DNA of 64,000 bases from Pseudomonas nitroreducens TX1 (GCF_000313755.1 NZ_AMZB01000079.1:1-64000), one strand, 5' to 3'. Positions 34,764 through 42,728 are shown, counted from the stretch's first letter. The notes: a model not told the origin generated them from the letters alone. Made by a program: numbers and translations.

Positions 34764-35141
34764 TCAACTGGGGCCTGGGCCCGGCTGGTCAGCCTGCATC
34801 GGCCGCTTCAGCAACTGGCCGATGTTGCCGCGCACGGCGATCAGCGCAGAGAACAGCATGACGTTGATGCCCGTGTTGGCCACATACGCAAGCCGCCCAG
34901 CACCAGGAATGCCCATCATCGCCGCCACATCGAAGATGCAAGTCAGCCCGGCAGACAGCCCGAGAATGAATGCCAGCCAGGTACGCCAACGGCTTTTGAC
35001 TGGTCCGCGGTAATGAAACGCAACCATGTACAGGGTTCCCCCACATGCAATGCAGTCGAAGACAGTCGCCACCAGCGGAAGACCAGGAAGCGGCTGAACC
35101 CAGGCGAACAGCCAACGGAGCACATCCAACACGCTGTCCAT
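34764..35141 (-). CDS. Holin-like small membrane protein
   Basis: 125 residues with three hydrophobic segments (LPLVATVFDCIACGGTLYMV, WLAFILGLSAGLTCIFDVAA, ANTGINVMLFSALIAV) and a charged Pro-rich tail. It shares one base with the upstream holin-like gene stop. Size and topology fit a three-segment holin; the pair of genes suggests holin plus antiholin or two parts of a pinholin. Confidence 0.72.
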   Translation of the reverse strand: MDSVLDVLRWLFAWVQPLPGLPLVATVFDCIACGGTLYMVAFHYRGPVKSRWRTWLAFILGLSAGLTCIFDVAAMMGIPGAGRLAYVANTGINVMLFSALIAVRGNIGQLLKRPMQADQPGPGPS

Positions 35142-35533
35142 CAGTCACCCCTCCGGCGGAGAACCCCGCCCAGGAATTCGCCCAGAGCCTTCACCGGCTC
35201 GCGGGCCAGACCAATCAACAGGCGGACGCTCATCGAACTCGCCACCAACGCCCCGACACCATGCGGGACCCGGACCTGAGCGGCATCAGGCATAAACCCC
35301 TGAATGCCGGCAGCGACCACCCCGCCCCCCAGAACGCCGCCCACCAGGGCAATGCCGAAGTACAGCGCCTTCGCCCACACTGGGTCAGACTGAAGCGTCA
35401 GCATGAACACCAACGCCCCGCAGAATGCCCCGGCGATCACCCCCACAAACCCTTCTGCTTGCACGCCCAGCACAGCCGCCGCGGTAGCTGTCAGCGTTGC
35501 CAGCGCCGGGCCGCTCATCGTTCCGCCAGCCAT
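35141..35533 (-). CDS. Putative holin (Phage_holin-type)
   Basis: 130 residues. Three membrane segments are visible: LATLTATAAAVLGVQAEGFV, GVIAGAFCGALVFMLTLQ and ALYFGIALVGGVLGGGVVAA; the C-terminus is basic. ATG 35533 has GGAG six bases upstream; a second Met five codons later could give the two-start arrangement used by many holins. First gene of the late transcript, directly after a terminator. Confidence 0.75.
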   Translation of the reverse strand: MAGGTMSGPALATLTATAAAVLGVQAEGFVGVIAGAFCGALVFMLTLQSDPVWAKALYFGIALVGGVLGGGVVAAGIQGFMPDAAQVRVPHGVGALVASSMSVRLLIGLAREPVKALGEFLGGVLRRRGD

Positions 35534-35563
35534 TCAATTCTCCATAGCCTGCGCGCAGGCATA

Positions 35564-35590
35564 AAAAAACCCGGCGCCATGGCCGGGTTT
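35564..35590 (-). terminator. Leader terminator of the late operon (tR'-like)
   Basis: AAACCCGGC / GCCGGGTTT stem with A7 on the left of the + strand, a strong minus-strand terminator lying 31 bases before the first late gene and about 65 bases after a candidate promoter. Confidence 0.88.
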
Positions 35591-35654
35591 CCGTTGCATC
35601 GTTACCGCTGCTGAACTCCTCACCCTGCGGGCGTAGAGGTAACACCTTGCCCGC

Positions 35655-35683
35655 TTTGTACCCCCCGATTCTCAAACCGCCAA
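35655..35683 (-). promoter_or_regulatory. Candidate late promoter (pR'-like)
   Basis: On the minus strand TTGGCG and TACAAA are separated by 17 bases, each matching four of six consensus positions. A transcript from here would meet the terminator at 35564-35590 after a short leader. Confidence 0.4.
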
Positions 35684-35765
35684 GCGGAACAGCTCCAGAT
35701 GCGTGAATCAATTTTGAATGGCGTTGATTTCAAAGGACTTTCGTTTTCCAGATGCGGGAACAGCC

Positions 35766-36137
35766 CTAGGCAGCCCGGCGAATCAGCATCCCCTGCAGAG
35801 CTGCCTGTGCTTCATTCAACCGCCGGTAGAACGTCGCCCGACTGCACCGGCAGAACGCCCACTTCTGGTACTCCAGGCTCTGACGGTTCAGGTAATGCTC
35901 CCGCACCACCCGCTCCAGCTTATGCGGCAACAGATGGCGGTTCATGATCATCTCAATTTCCGCCGCCTGCCCCACCAACACACTGCCGCCCCGGTTCGTA
36001 CTCCGGATCAGCTCGCCCTGAGTGTCCATCAGCAGCGCAATAACATTGCCACAGCCCACACCCTCCGGGCGTCTCAGCCCAGGCCCGTGGAACTCAAAGG
36101 CCCACACGCGGAGCAGTTCGTCCATTGCTCGAATCAT
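35766..36137 (-). CDS. Late-gene regulator / antiterminator-like HTH protein
   Basis: 123 residues from ATG 36137 (GGAG upstream; the longer frame begins inside direct repeats). The C-terminal half (LERVVREHYLNRQSLEYQKW, then CSRATFYRRLNEAQAALQ) has a sigma-region-4-like helix-turn-helix as in phage RinA/Q-type late regulators. It is the last gene of the early minus-strand operon and lies directly before the late promoter-terminator pair, the position of lambda Q. Confidence 0.62.
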   Translation of the reverse strand: MIRAMDELLRVWAFEFHGPGLRRPEGVGCGNVIALLMDTQGELIRSTNRGGSVLVGQAAEIEMIMNRHLLPHKLERVVREHYLNRQSLEYQKWAFCRCSRATFYRRLNEAQAALQGMLIRRAA

Positions 36138-36159
36138 CGTCAAAACTCCAGCTCGGCCA

Positions 36160-36445
36160 ACCCAACACAGAAAGCGGTCTACCCAACACACACCCAACAC
36201 ACAAAAACTCTTTATAAATCCTTAACTTAACTAGATGTGTGTAGTGTGCGGTGGGTGTGCATGGTTATCGCGCATAAAGAGAATTAAAAAAGGCGCATCA
36301 CAAGGCACGCGGGAAATGTTGAAGCGTATAGACGCGCGCCCGCGCCCAACCCCACACACCAGACGCAAAGCCGCCACAGGCCCCGAGTGGACTGGCTTCC
36401 CGCTGTGCTGGGTCTGCAAACGCAACCCAACACAAACCCAACACA
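36160..36445. repeat. Five ACCCAACACA direct repeats flanking an AT-rich core (candidate origin)
   Basis: Perfect copies at 36160-36169, 36181-36190, 36192-36201, 36425-36434 and 36436-36445, with a variant (CCCAACCCCACACACC) at 36345-36360. Tandem copies are spaced 11 bases start to start. Between the two clusters lies an AT-rich stretch (36203-36235 and 36270-36293). The array lies between the primase-helicase stop and the late regulator, a common place for an iteron origin. No convincing gene lies in 36202-36464. Confidence 0.65.
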
Positions 36446-36464
36446 CCCCACACAGAAATGGGCG

Positions 36465-39152
36465 TCATGCGGCCTTCTGCGTCCGACACTTCACATGCTC
36501 CCAGTCATCCACGTCCCAGCCGCTGCCGCGTGCTATCTCCCGCCAGCGCTCTACCACCTTTCCCAGGTCAGCTGCGCGCACTGATACCGGCTGCTCGGGG
36601 AAGAAAAACACCCCATGCGCCCGCCGACTTCCATCGCTCCAGGGAAGCGCCGTCGGCGACTTCTCGACCTCCGTCGAAATGAACCCCGAGAACTTCGTAT
36701 GGCTCAGCGAGTGCTCCTTGTTGCGCTGGCACCACTCAAGGAACAACTGATACAGATCGGTGCTCAGACAGGTCGAGTAAGGGATTCCCAACTCGTTCAA
36801 GCGCCACATCCGCTGGAACGTCTGCCAACTGGCCATCGACAGCTCCACGATGCGTTGCCGGGCTAGCGTCTTCGGCGGTCGCGTTCGCTGATTGAAGTCG
36901 CCCAGGTCGTAGGACAGCAGATAGTGCAGCAGCGCCGCCGGCCCATCGTTCGCCAGCTCATGGGTGATCGCCCGTTGCTTCTCTGCGGGCAACGTCTCCC
37001 GAGGCCACAGCACCATCATTCGCCGATCGTTCTCCCCCAGCGGCCAGGGCAGAATCTCGTTCGAAAGGAACACCGCGTTCAGATAGTTCGCCTCCTCCCA
37101 GCCATTCACAAACTTCGACTCCATCCGCACCGTCTTGCCCGTGATCAAGTGCTTGATCTTGCCCTGCTGGTTGTAGCGCTGATCGCGGCTCACCACCTCC
37201 TCAAACACCCCATACAGCTTTTCCGACTGCCACACCGTCCAGCTGGATTCCAGCTGCGCTTGCCCGACAGTCGCCGCGTAAGATCCGTAAATCATCCCCA
37301 TCACATCACTGAGCAACAGGCTCTTACCGCTGCCCTCCATGGTCGAATGCAGCAGCAGCGCCGTATCCATCTTCGTGCCAAGTCGCTGTAGAGGCAGCGC
37401 CAACCACTTGGTCAGCCAGTCCGTTTCCTCCTCGACTTCATTGCAGAGGAAGCTCAACAGCCAACGCAGCGTCCTGCACTTCTCCGGCGCGTCCACCGGC
37501 TTCAGAGGCAGCCCCTCGAACGTGTTGATATGCGTGCTCGGGTCCACGCGCATCAGCGGGTCGAACACCAGATTGTCAGCCGGGATCACCCGTCTCTGAC
37601 TACTGTTCAGCCACGCCTTGAAGCGCTCCCCGAGGGCCAGCTTCACCGCATTGGCCGGCAACCGCTCGCACAGCTTCCGGTCCCATATATCCTGGCTGCC
37701 ATCGAGGTACACATAGCGCTCCACCGGCGACATTTCCTCATCAGGGTCCGCCGCGAACTTCGCGCCCTCCTCCAGCGCCCTTGCCCGATCTGGCTCAATC
37801 ACCCGCTTCCGCTCATCCTCCTTCCAACCCTTCGCCAAGGCTTTGCCCACCAGGGCCGAGAACGCCATGGGCTTGATAATCACCTTCTCCACCAGGTCAA
37901 ACACGGACGTTTCGCCGAACACCAGCGCGAAACGCTCCAGCAGCAGATCAGGCGCCCAGGTCGTCACCCCCTCGCCCCCCTCAGGAGGAGCAGCAGCCAG
38001 CGATTTTTCAGCCACAGTGTTCGGCTCTGCCGGCGGCTGCTCCCGCCCAGACCGAGCTATGCCCAGCATCCTTGCCGCCGCCTTAACCGCCGCATTGTGG
38101 TCGCCGCCGTGATCGAGGATCCGGAACACATCGAACGCGTCATTTCGGTGGCCATTACCCAGCGGGTCACTCCCGTGATGCGAGAACACCGTACCGTCAG
38201 CAATCGTGATCCCCGCAATCCCGGTGCTACTTCCAGGGCACAACCACTTCATACCCCGCCGCTCGTACCCGTGCGCCTCCAGCAGCTGCTCCACGTCGTG
38301 CGCGCGGTTGAACGCATCCACCACCGACTCACCCGCGCCCGTGGCAGGCGCTGGCCGCTTTGCCTGCTTCGCCTTCATCGGCACCGACTGTTTCGGCGCC
38401 CACGGGCAGCACGCCAGCCCGTCGCGCTTCACAATGTCCCAGTTCTGCCACCCGCGCAGCAGCTCCACAGGCAACTCCGGAATCGGCCCCGCCTCCGGCA
38501 ACGGCGTGCGCCAGGTGTACGGCTGGCCCGTGTCCGGGTGGATCGACGGCGGCAGCACGTCCTGCACATCCCCCGCCCGCAGCTCCAACACCGTAAACGG
38601 CCGCACCGCCTCCGCGTCGGCCTGCGCGGCGCTCATCGCCGCCAGCGCCTGCGCCTCCGCCGCATCGTCGCCCACCTTCCGGGCCACCTCCGCTGCCTTC
38701 TTCGCGCTGGCCTTGCGCTGGTTCGCCTCGCGGAAAGTCGCCCCCGTCGGGTCTGCCTCATTCGGCCAGGTCAGCTTATGCACCGACAGCTCCACACCAG
38801 CAGGAACGCGGAACATCAGCCGCATCCGCGCCGGGTTACCAACCACCGTCGGGAAGTGCAGCGGCAGCGCATCAAGGTCAACGCCCAACACCTCCCACAG
38901 CACCTGCCTTGCCGCCGACACATCGTCGACGTCCAGGGAGCACACGCCTGACGGCGCCAACACCACGCCCAGGTTATGCGTCGGGTGCCGGGTCCAGAAC
39001 TCCACCGCCGCCTCCGCGTCCGTGAAATACCCGCCCGGCTTGTTCCATCCGTTGCCTGCGGGGCCCTTCAAAGCTGGAGGAATCTTGACCACGGCCAGCC
39101 CGAAAACGTCGATATAGCGGCCCACCGCTTCTGCGATTGGTATCAGGCGCAT
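36465..39152 (-). CDS. Phage primase-helicase (prim-pol N-terminus, SF3-type helicase C-terminus)
   Basis: 895 residues from ATG 39152 (GGGAGGT upstream). Residues 1-200 are a bifunctional primase-polymerase domain: GNGWNKPGGYFTDAEAAVEF, LGVVLAPSGVCSLDVDDVSA with the acidic metal site. The centre (about 290-380) has a zinc-free DNA-binding-like block (KWLCPGSSTGIAGITIADGT). The C-terminus is a D5/DUF5906-type SF3 helicase with Walker A HSTMEGSGKS at about 601-608 and NDRRMMVLWPRETLP. It should prime and open the prophage origin. Confidence 0.92.
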   Translation of the reverse strand: MRLIPIAEAVGRYIDVFGLAVVKIPPALKGPAGNGWNKPGGYFTDAEAAVEFWTRHPTHNLGVVLAPSGVCSLDVDDVSAARQVLWEVLGVDLDALPLHFPTVVGNPARMRLMFRVPAGVELSVHKLTWPNEADPTGATFREANQRKASAKKAAEVARKVGDDAAEAQALAAMSAAQADAEAVRPFTVLELRAGDVQDVLPPSIHPDTGQPYTWRTPLPEAGPIPELPVELLRGWQNWDIVKRDGLACCPWAPKQSVPMKAKQAKRPAPATGAGESVVDAFNRAHDVEQLLEAHGYERRGMKWLCPGSSTGIAGITIADGTVFSHHGSDPLGNGHRNDAFDVFRILDHGGDHNAAVKAAARMLGIARSGREQPPAEPNTVAEKSLAAAPPEGGEGVTTWAPDLLLERFALVFGETSVFDLVEKVIIKPMAFSALVGKALAKGWKEDERKRVIEPDRARALEEGAKFAADPDEEMSPVERYVYLDGSQDIWDRKLCERLPANAVKLALGERFKAWLNSSQRRVIPADNLVFDPLMRVDPSTHINTFEGLPLKPVDAPEKCRTLRWLLSFLCNEVEEETDWLTKWLALPLQRLGTKMDTALLLHSTMEGSGKSLLLSDVMGMIYGSYAATVGQAQLESSWTVWQSEKLYGVFEEVVSRDQRYNQQGKIKHLITGKTVRMESKFVNGWEEANYLNAVFLSNEILPWPLGENDRRMMVLWPRETLPAEKQRAITHELANDGPAALLHYLLSYDLGDFNQRTRPPKTLARQRIVELSMASWQTFQRMWRLNELGIPYSTCLSTDLYQLFLEWCQRNKEHSLSHTKFSGFISTEVEKSPTALPWSDGSRRAHGVFFFPEQPVSVRAADLGKVVERWREIARGSGWDVDDWEHVKCRTQKAA

Positions 39153-39376
39153 TTCCGTACCTCCCCCAGCTGCTCCTCGATCGCCTGGCAGTCCACGCAC
39201 CGCGTACAACCGCGCACAGCGTTCCGGCGTTCATCCGGAATAGGCGATCCACAATCACTGCAACATAGGGCGGAAATTGCCAGCGTAGCCGCTTCGATCC
39301 GCTGCAGACGCTCCGACAGCGCCACCTCCTGATACACCAGCTCATCCGCAAGGGCACGATCCGCCGCGTCAACCAT
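39143..39376 (-). CDS. TraR/DksA-type zinc finger protein
   Basis: 77 residues from ATG 39376. A helical N-terminus (DAADRALADELVYQEVALSE) precedes the zinc finger CCSDCGSPIPDERRNAVRGC and CVDCQ. Family members bind RNA polymerase through the secondary channel and mimic DksA/ppGpp. It overlaps the CII-like gene and the primase gene by 8 and 10 bases. Confidence 0.9.
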   Translation of the reverse strand: MVDAADRALADELVYQEVALSERLQRIEAATLAISALCCSDCGSPIPDERRNAVRGCTRCVDCQAIEEQLGEVRKCA

Positions 39377-39875
39377 GGAGCAGCCCTCCGCGCACATCTG
39401 CCGGCAACAGCGGGTGGCCGCCGCATACCGCGCGGAACACATCCAGGGCTGCGCGGATTAGCCGGGCTGCCATAGCATGAGGCGTCGCCTCCGGTGGACG
39501 GCGCCCAATACGTCGCACCGGCATCCCCGCCAGCGCTGCCAGGTCAGCAGCACCGCGCAGCAGCTCGGCCAGGCTCGACAGCAGCGCCGGCGGCTTGCCC
39601 GTGTCCACGAACACCGCAAACGAATCCCCCAACGTCCCGTGCAACGCATCGAGCACCACCCGGCGCCCCTCCGGCGTCACATACGCCAGAAAGTCGAGCA
39701 GTTCAGGGAGATTCAGTGTTGGCGTGTCGTGCGGGTTGAACTTGTGGGCCAGCGTCGAGACCTTGCGTCCCGTGGCCCGTGCGAAACCAGACACCCCGCC
39801 CCGGCACAGCGCCGGGTTCATCGCAACCGCGTGGAGTGCACGAAACAAAGCTATAGTATCGTGGCATTTTGACAT
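39369..39875 (-). CDS. CII-like regulator (Phage_CP76 family)
   Basis: 168 residues. ALHAVAMNPALCRGGVSGFA, RKVSTLAHKFNPHDTPTLN and LNLPELLDFLAYVTPEGRRV match the CP76/CII-type regulators of P2- and 186-like phages, where they help establish lysogeny. First gene of the early minus-strand operon, with paired operator-like repeats just upstream. Confidence 0.85.
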   Translation of the reverse strand: MSKCHDTIALFRALHAVAMNPALCRGGVSGFARATGRKVSTLAHKFNPHDTPTLNLPELLDFLAYVTPEGRRVVLDALHGTLGDSFAVFVDTGKPPALLSSLAELLRGAADLAALAGMPVRRIGRRPPEATPHAMAARLIRAALDVFRAVCGGHPLLPADVRGGLLHG

Positions 39876-40185
39876 GGCAATTTATCCCTAACTCGCCAGT
39901 GTCCCGGTGCAATTTATGGGATAAAGTGCGGCCCGTGACTGTCTGGCTAACCGTCGTCAGTCACCGTCAGCGGCGTCGTTCGTGGTGAATAATCCGCTGA
40001 CGATCGTTGTGACCGGGGGAAGCTCCAAGCCCTCCCCGGCCATGACAGCCAAGCTCTTGTGGTGAGAACTTGGCACCCCGGCGCCTCCCTGGTGCCGGTC
40101 GGAGGGAGGGGCGGCCCATGTGGTGCGGGTCCGCCCTTCCCGGTTCCGTCATCTGGTGGTGTCAGTTGACGGATTACCTTCGCCG
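39876..40185. promoter_or_regulatory. Control interval between CII-like and Cro-like genes
   Basis: No convincing gene. Upstream of the CII-like start, TTTATCCC (39881-39888) faces GGGATAAA (39918-39925), and the latter is part of a self-complementary TTTATGGGATAAA (39913-39925); both look like repressor sites. The rest, 39960-40185, is GC-rich with several small hairpins and no T tract. A 61-residue Arg/Gly-rich frame on the minus strand (39967-40152) is probably accidental. Confidence 0.45.
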
Positions 40186-40416
40186 TTAAGCGGCGGCGCT
40201 GTTTTGCTGGCCGGCTTCCGGGGGAAAGACATCATCGAGCGAACACGAAACGCCTCGCGCATTCAACGCAGTGACGATTGCGCGACAGTCATCAAGCGCA
40301 GGCTCGCGCCGACCCGTCTCGTAACTACTGAGTCGGCTGGGCGTCCAGCCCATGTCGTGCGCGAGAGCCTTCTGCTGAATTCGCCGCTTTGCTCGAAATT
40401 CAGTAATGCGGTTCAT
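40186..40416 (-). CDS. Cro-like repressor
   Basis: 76 residues with one XRE helix-turn-helix: FRAKRRIQQKALAHDMGW, then PSRLSSYETGRREPALDD. It diverges from the CI gene across 110 bases that contain several inverted repeats, the usual lambdoid switch geometry. Confidence 0.85.
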   Translation of the reverse strand: MNRITEFRAKRRIQQKALAHDMGWTPSRLSSYETGRREPALDDCRAIVTALNARGVSCSLDDVFPPEAGQQNSAAA

Positions 40417-40430
40417 TGGCTTGCACTCGT

Positions 40431-40507
40431 ACCAAGTTGGTTAGTGACCAATTCAAGGCTATCTAACAAAGACGCTCTAAGTCAACACATAACGTTATCG
40501 CACGTTA
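40431..40507. promoter_or_regulatory. CI/Cro operator region
   Basis: ACCAA-G-TTGGT (40431-40441) overlaps TTGGT-TAGTG-ACCAA (40437-40451), giving three half-sites; TAACGT-TATCGC-ACGTTA lies at 40490-40507. They sit between the divergent cro and cI starts. Confidence 0.6.
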
Positions 40508-40526
40508 ATCTACACTTTGGATTTTT

Positions 40527-41147
40527 ATGGAAACCCTAGGCGCCCGGATCAAGCACTACCGAGAGAAGCTCAATCTGTCCCAGGCGGAGCTCGGTAGACT
40601 TTGTGGATGGAAAGGTGGGCAGGGCCGAATCGGCAACTACGAGAGAGACTCGCGAGAGCCTACGCTAGACGCAATCGACAAGATCGCAGCAGCGCTTCAG
40701 ATTCCCGCCTCGACATTGCTCGCCTCGGAACAGCCTTCCACCGATAGCCTGACCCTTCAGTGCGCGGTGATTCCACCATATTTCGAAAATGGTCCTAGCG
40801 TGTTCATCAGCCGAGATGAACTCGCCGCAATGGCTTTGGTAGAGCGAAATCTGCGCGTCACAGTGATATCCGACGCCGGTATGGCGCCCCTCCTGCAGCA
40901 GGGGGCTCGCGCGATACTGGACACCAGCCAGCAGGAGATTGCCCCCCAAGGCATCTACGCGTTGCATCACGAAGGACGCTTAATGATTCGACAGTTCCTC
41001 AGGACGGTTACTGGACGGTGGATTCTTCACTGCGAGAACCCCAATAAGGGAATCTACTTCGACGAACCATTAGAACCAGCCGACATCCAGGCGCTTCCGG
41101 TGGCGGGTCGGATCGTCTGGGCCAGTACGGCATTAGTACCCTCTTAG
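40527..41147 (+). CDS. CI-type repressor with S24-like domain lacking the catalytic dyad
   Basis: 206 residues. XRE helix-turn-helix at 1-65 (IKHYREKLNLSQAELGRLCG, IGNYERDSREPTLDAIDKI) and an S24/LexA-fold C-terminus (95-206). In LexA-like repressors the nucleophile sits in G-x-S-M-x-P; here the aligned sequence is SDAGMAP, with Gly118 in place of Ser. The general-base Lys is replaced by Arg155 (GRLMIRQFL). It should still dimerise and repress, but not self-cleave. The ribosome-binding site is weak. Master lysogeny regulator by position. Confidence 0.9.
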   Translation: METLGARIKHYREKLNLSQAELGRLCGWKGGQGRIGNYERDSREPTLDAIDKIAAALQIPASTLLASEQPSTDSLTLQCAVIPPYFENGPSVFISRDELAAMALVERNLRVTVISDAGMAPLLQQGARAILDTSQQEIAPQGIYALHHEGRLMIRQFLRTVTGRWILHCENPNKGIYFDEPLEPADIQALPVAGRIVWASTALVPS

Positions 41148-41189
41148 GCGCCTCCTACTCGTAGGAATCTTCACACATAACAAGTTGTT

Positions 41190-41217
41190 TTGACATTTTG
41201 AGGTCTGGATGTAAATT
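41190..41217 (+). promoter_or_regulatory. Promoter of the early + strand operon
   Basis: Perfect -35 TTGACA (41190-41195), 16-base spacer, -10 TAAATT (41212-41217) preceded by TG. Predicted start is near 41224, 26 bases before the first gene. Confidence 0.68.
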
Positions 41218-41247
41218 AATCCTCGTCACACCACGACGAGGATTAAT
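41215..41247 (+). promoter_or_regulatory. Perfect 13-base inverted repeat over promoter and ribosome-binding site
   Basis: ATTAATCCTCGTC (41215-41227) and GACGAGGATTAAT (41235-41247) are exact inverse copies separated by seven bases. The left arm covers the -10/start site and the right arm contains the GAGG ribosome-binding site of the gene at 41250. An operator is the simplest reading; an RNA hairpin hiding the ribosome-binding site would need a start upstream of 41215. Confidence 0.8.
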
Positions 41248-41249
41248 CC

Positions 41250-41555
41250 ATGCAAGCCACCATCCACTCGCTGCCTTGCCTGAAGTACCCCGGCACACTG
41301 GCGGCGATCGCCCACCAGGCCGCTGAAGCCGGCTGCACCTTCATCCCGACAGCACCGCGCGCCACCACCGCGCAGCGTCCGTCCTCCGACCACCCCGCCG
41401 CGATCCACCTGCTGCCCACCGGCCAGAACGTCAATCGCGTTTTCGAAGTCCGCAGGCTCGCCGAGAGCGCCGGCTGCGACTTCATCCGCACCGCCCATGT
41501 ACAGCCCCAGCGCCCTCACCTGCCCCACGGCCCTTACACCGGGGGTGCAGCATGA
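41250..41555 (+). CDS. Early protein, unknown
   Basis: 101 residues, with two Cys-containing similar segments (AAEAGCTFIPTA and AESAGCDFIRTA) suggesting an internal duplication. First gene of the early operon; its stop overlaps the next start (ATGA). No family recognised. Confidence 0.7.
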   Translation: MQATIHSLPCLKYPGTLAAIAHQAAEAGCTFIPTAPRATTAQRPSSDHPAAIHLLPTGQNVNRVFEVRRLAESAGCDFIRTAHVQPQRPHLPHGPYTGGAA

Positions 41556-41851
41556 ATCCGGCAATCCAGGCCCTCATCCTGCAGCTCGTGACCACCGCCC
41601 TACAGATCAACGCCCAGGGCAAGTGGCGCGCAAGCGTCGATCTCATGGCGTTCAACAACCAGAGCGTTCACCTGTCCGTGTGCTCGGCAGAAACGGATTT
41701 TGAGCTACCTCCCGAACACTGGATATCACGGGATCATCGAGGCGCGATATTGCGCACCCCCGATGACGTGGATTCCGTCAAAAGGCTGAAGGCACTGAAC
41801 AACTGGCTGCGCCGCTTCCTGCACGTTGATGTCGAGGAGGCCGCATCATGA
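41552..41851 (+). CDS. Early protein, unknown
   Basis: 99 residues: LQLVTTALQINAQGKWRASV, then SVHLSVCSAETD and a basic helix KRLKALNNWLRRFL. Small phage early protein coupled to both neighbours by four-base overlaps. No function is assigned. Confidence 0.68.
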   Translation: MNPAIQALILQLVTTALQINAQGKWRASVDLMAFNNQSVHLSVCSAETDFELPPEHWISRDHRGAILRTPDDVDSVKRLKALNNWLRRFLHVDVEEAAS

Positions 41852-42426
41852 CCGCCTATCTCGCCCTCACCGCCGCGTCCCGCCAGCGCCTGCAACAGCA
41901 GGCCGAGCTGAACGGTGTGTTCCATCACACCCTGACTGACGGCGCGGGTCTGTCTGTCCTCGCAACTGTCACGATCGAACAATGCGAGCGCGCTATTGAG
42001 GTCAACGTCACCATCGGGGAGCACAGCTGCACCGTCACCATCACGCTGGATCGCCGCCACCCCGACAACCACCACCGAATCGCACGCTTCATCACTGGCG
42101 AGGCTAATGGGTACATCCCTTCGGGCTTGCTGGAAGTCGGCGAGCACGAACTGATCAGCAACATGGAAAGTTCTCTGCGCCATGCGCTCCAGCTCGGACG
42201 CGGCACCCATTACCTGCCGCTCGATGACATCGAGGTCTGCCTGTTGTTGCACCGCAGCCCCCATGGCATCGACTGCCGACTGGAGGGCCAGGGCGCTACC
42301 GTGCATTTCCGCCTGCCCTTCGACCGGCGCCGCGCCTATACGCGGCTGCACGAAACTGTCCGCCAGTTCGTCCAGGGCGTGCGCCTTGCGGGCGACGTTG
42401 ACCTGGCCAGCGCTGCAGGGTTTTGA
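41848..42426 (+). CDS. Early protein, unknown
   Basis: 192 residues: AASRQRLQQQAELNGVFHHT, TVTITLDRRHPDNHHRIARF, and a C-terminal FRLPFDRRRAYTRLHETVRQ. Alpha/beta and acidic. It belongs to the closely packed early operon; family unknown. Confidence 0.66.
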   Translation: MTAYLALTAASRQRLQQQAELNGVFHHTLTDGAGLSVLATVTIEQCERAIEVNVTIGEHSCTVTITLDRRHPDNHHRIARFITGEANGYIPSGLLEVGEHELISNMESSLRHALQLGRGTHYLPLDDIEVCLLLHRSPHGIDCRLEGQGATVHFRLPFDRRRAYTRLHETVRQFVQGVRLAGDVDLASAAGF

Positions 42427-42428
42427 CC

Positions 42429-42728
42429 GTGGCTGGCCTCACGCTGCAACAGGCAGCCCACCGCCTCAAGATGACCCGCAAGGAACTGGTCACGGCCATG
42501 CGCCGCGCCGGCCTGCTCGATCACCTTGATTACCCGCTGCGGCCTGACCGCGACGGTGCCCATATCTACATCCACCAAGGTGCCTACAGCACACCGCACA
42601 CCGGCACGCGGCCCAGTTACAGCACCCGAGTCAAAGACACGTCGTTGCGCTGGCTCGCACAGAAGATCGGCCGCGAGCAACCCTTGCCCGAACCGCAGCC
42701 CGACCGACGCTTGGCAGGTGACCCATGA
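42429..42728 (+). CDS. KilAC-like DNA-binding protein (antirepressor-type domain)
   Basis: 99 residues from GTG 42429 (CAGGG eight bases upstream; TTG 42423 overlapping the previous stop is the alternative). LTLQQAAHRLKMTRKELVTA, then RRAGLLDHLD, and RVKDTSLRWLAQKIG follow the pattern of the C-terminal KilAC domain of phage antirepressors (aA..L.i....L...L...G.l, then VT..Gl.wL). No BRO or AntA N-terminal domain is attached. It may bind repressor or DNA. Confidence 0.7.
   Translation: MAGLTLQQAAHRLKMTRKELVTAMRRAGLLDHLDYPLRPDRDGAHIYIHQGAYSTPHTGTRPSYSTRVKDTSLRWLAQKIGREQPLPEPQPDRRLAGDP

Noticed and set aside
36231-36446. 71-residue minus-strand frame between primase and late regulator.
   Set aside because: It runs through the ACCCAACACA repeats and lacks a start signal; the region is better explained as an origin or control site.
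37530-38951. Long + strand frame (473 codons) opposite the primase-helicase.
   Set aside because: It is an Arg/His-rich mirror of a high-GC gene whose domains are clear on the minus strand.
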